The position numbers were made by a program, and so were the translations under genes. The notes below the pieces were generated by a model. It did no database searches, was not told the origin of the DNA, and was given only the letters and a program-made list of their open reading frames with translations. From an uncultured Lachnospiraceae bacterium (GTDB lineage: Bacteria; Bacillota; Clostridia; Lachnospirales; Lachnospiraceae): a stretch of DNA of 64,000 nucleotides. The stretch lies in NCBI GenBank assembly GCA_945868435.1, contig CAMBLG010000002.1:124001-188000 (forward strand), in the 5' to 3' direction. This document shows, piece after piece, positions 62,531 to 64,000 of the stretch (positions are counted from its first letter, which is position 1; each line of letters starts with the position of its first letter).

Positions 62531-63280
62531 TCAAGAATTCACCCGCTCAAACACATACTCCGACTCCGAGGACAGTTCCTCCCGAAACACATACCCCAGG
62601 CGGTCAAAGCCCTGTATTTGCGTCGGATTCTCAATCTGCTTTTCCGCCATATAGCGCACCATCTCACCTCTGGCCATCTTGGCGTATGTACCCTTGGTCA
62701 CCAGCTTGTCTCCGGACTTTTCACAGAATGTTATGGTAATATACCGGTCTTTCTCCGTGAGAAAGCGCTCGATGCATTTTGCATATTCCTTGGATGCGAG
62801 GTTGATAATAATTCCGCTCTCGTCTCTCACCGCTTCGTACAGCCGGCTTCCCCAGAACGCATACAAATCCTTGCAGCCGCCCACCGATGCCTTTGCCTGC
62901 ATCTCCAACCGATACGGCGTCACTCCGTCCATGGGCTTAAGAACTCCGTAAAAGGCGGACAGGATCCGCAAATGCTCCTGCACATAATCCAACTGCCCTT
63001 TTTCAAAAATAGCCGGTGCCATGTACTGATAAGCAATCCCTTCGTAAGACAGAACCGCAGGCGTCAGTCCACAACACAGATCCATGTGCTCCAACCGCTC
63101 AAAGTTCTGCTCCGCGATCTTATCATTGCATCCCCACAGCTTTTGTAATTCTGTGTGGGATTTGCCTCTTAACCATGCGAGAATCTCCGCCGTCTGCTCC
63201 ATAAAGCAAGGGACACCGATGTGATTCAGACTGTCCACATCCGCCTTCATCTTCTTGGCTGGCGATAAAATGATTTTCAT
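62531..63280 (-). CDS. yaaA: Peroxide stress protein YaaA
   Basis: A 249-residue DUF328/YaaA protein, typified by the start MKIILSPAKKMK and the later DYVQEHLRILSAFYGVLKPM. In Escherichia coli YaaA lowers free iron during peroxide stress. It overlaps the peroxiredoxin gene by four bases, so the two are cotranslated and fit one oxidative-stress unit. Confidence 0.92.
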   Translation of the reverse strand: MKIILSPAKKMKADVDSLNHIGVPCFMEQTAEILAWLRGKSHTELQKLWGCNDKIAEQNFERLEHMDLCCGLTPAVLSYEGIAYQYMAPAIFEKGQLDYVQEHLRILSAFYGVLKPMDGVTPYRLEMQAKASVGGCKDLYAFWGSRLYEAVRDESGIIINLASKEYAKCIERFLTEKDRYITITFCEKSGDKLVTKGTYAKMARGEMVRYMAEKQIENPTQIQGFDRLGYVFREELSSESEYVFERVNS

Positions 63281-63732
63281 TCCAGCTCACCCAGCATGTT
63301 TTCCGGATCATCCGCAGCCTTTACCTTATCATTAGCTTTGATGATGATGCCATTCTCATCGATTAGATACGTGGTGCGGACAACGCCCATGGATACCTTT
63401 CCACAGGTTTTCTTTTCCTTCCACACATCGTAGGCTTTAATTGCCACCAGCTCCGGGTCTGAGAGAATGGTAAATGCAAGGTTATTCTTCTCCTCAAATT
63501 TCTTATGTGATGCGACTGTGTCCTTGCTGATTCCGATTACAACTGCGCCTTTTTCCATAAACTGCGGATACCGCTCGGAAAATCCGCAGGCCTGCTTCGT
63601 ACAGCCGGAGGTATGATCCTTGGGGTAAAAGTATAAGATGATCTTCTTTCCCTTAAACTCCTCCAATGTACGAATTGTACCATTCTGATCCGGCAGCGAA
63701 ATGGCCGGTGCTTTTGTTCCTACCTCTAACAT
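63277..63732 (-). CDS. bcp: Thioredoxin-dependent peroxiredoxin, Bcp/PrxQ
   Basis: A 151-residue peroxiredoxin. The peroxidatic Cys44 and the resolving Cys49 are in DHTSGCTKQACGFSERY. It reduces peroxides with thioredoxin. The four-base overlap with yaaA points to a joint peroxide response. Confidence 0.95.
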   Translation of the reverse strand: MLEVGTKAPAISLPDQNGTIRTLEEFKGKKIILYFYPKDHTSGCTKQACGFSERYPQFMEKGAVVIGISKDTVASHKKFEEKNNLAFTILSDPELVAIKAYDVWKEKKTCGKVSMGVVRTTYLIDENGIIIKANDKVKAADDPENMLGELE

Positions 63733-63814
63733 CTGATGTCCTCCTAATATTTGAACAGCCGTCCATGCAGAACTTCCCTTCCACCAATGGTCTTACACAT
63801 TCTGTCTTTCAACC

Positions 63815-64000
63815 TTATTGACAAATTTTCAGGCTGTCTTCCTCAATTTTGCAGGGCAAAAATACAATCTCCACGCCTGCCTGCCTCGCTTCCTCCAGGG
63901 CCACCCCAAACGCCGGATGTGTCTCTGCATTGGCCCGCACCTCATGAATGCCTTCCATCTGTATCACAAAGGCCAGCATACAGTGATAGCCTTCGTCTAC
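63815..64000 (-). CDS. sfsA: Sugar fermentation stimulation protein SfsA, partial
   Basis: The last 61 codons of a gene that continues past the end of the window. The segment THPAFGVALEEARQAGVEIV matches the C-terminus of SfsA, a nuclease-like DNA-binding protein with an uncertain role. The start is not in the window. Confidence 0.85.
   Translation of the reverse strand, partial: VDEGYHCMLAFVIQMEGIHEVRANAETHPAFGVALEEARQAGVEIVFLPCKIEEDSLKICQ

Overview
The window looks like chromosomal DNA of an anaerobic, spore-forming Firmicute of class Clostridia, most likely family Lachnospiraceae. The grounds are strong AGGAGG-type ribosome binding sites, a Gram-positive style S10-spc-alpha ribosomal gene order with a zinc-type S14, T-box leaders on metG and tyrS, a yybP-ykoY (Mn2+) leader on mntP, a SpoIIQ-like protein with a sigma-F-like promoter, a Rex-like site at an iron alcohol dehydrogenase, and the DUF4358-MBOAT-DHHW gene set common in this family. 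The genus cannot be fixed by eye.

Positions 1-16,200 hold one long minus-strand superoperon running from rpsJ (promoter near 16,150) to rpoA: S10, spc and alpha ribosomal proteins with secY, adk, map and infA. An internal promoter lies before rpmJ. Several spacers carry strong hairpins, including a long leader before rpsJ closed by a two-part stem and a 13-bp inverted repeat just before rpoA.

Positions 16,200-26,300 hold accessory genes: a remnant of a cell-surface protein, a YefM-YoeB toxin-antitoxin pair read together with an rRNA-type methyltransferase, a MATE exporter divergent from an AraC regulator, a two-component system next to an FtsX-type ABC transporter, and a CorA channel. Positions 26,300-31,100 hold a surface-polymer acyltransferase cluster (two DHHW proteins, MBOAT, DUF4358 lipoprotein). 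Positions 31,100-44,600 are mixed housekeeping: trpS, xth, dus, an rsmH homologue, acetyltransferases, tadA, a TPR-GGDEF protein, a SpoIIQ-like protein, rsmA, tatD and an aldo/keto reductase. Two families of repeated intergenic sequence recur between 27 and 38 kb.

Positions 44,600-55,500 hold a NUDIX gene, metG with its T-box, a Ca2+/cation antiporter, mntP with its Mn2+ riboswitch, an orphan non-coding locus, a YhfC-type membrane protease, a membrane-anchored MerR regulator with a YbjQ protein, and tyrS with its T-box. The orphan locus (50,165-51,440) is the most unusual stretch: nine copies of an 82-bp hairpin unit in perfect register and, beside them, a purine-rich candidate RNA with its own promoter and terminator. 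Positions 55,500-64,000 hold an amino-acid type ABC importer, an iron alcohol dehydrogenase, a MarR regulator with a 47-residue membrane protein and three matching operator-like palindromes, a cell-wall amidase, a phosphatase, yaaA, a peroxiredoxin and the 3' end of sfsA.
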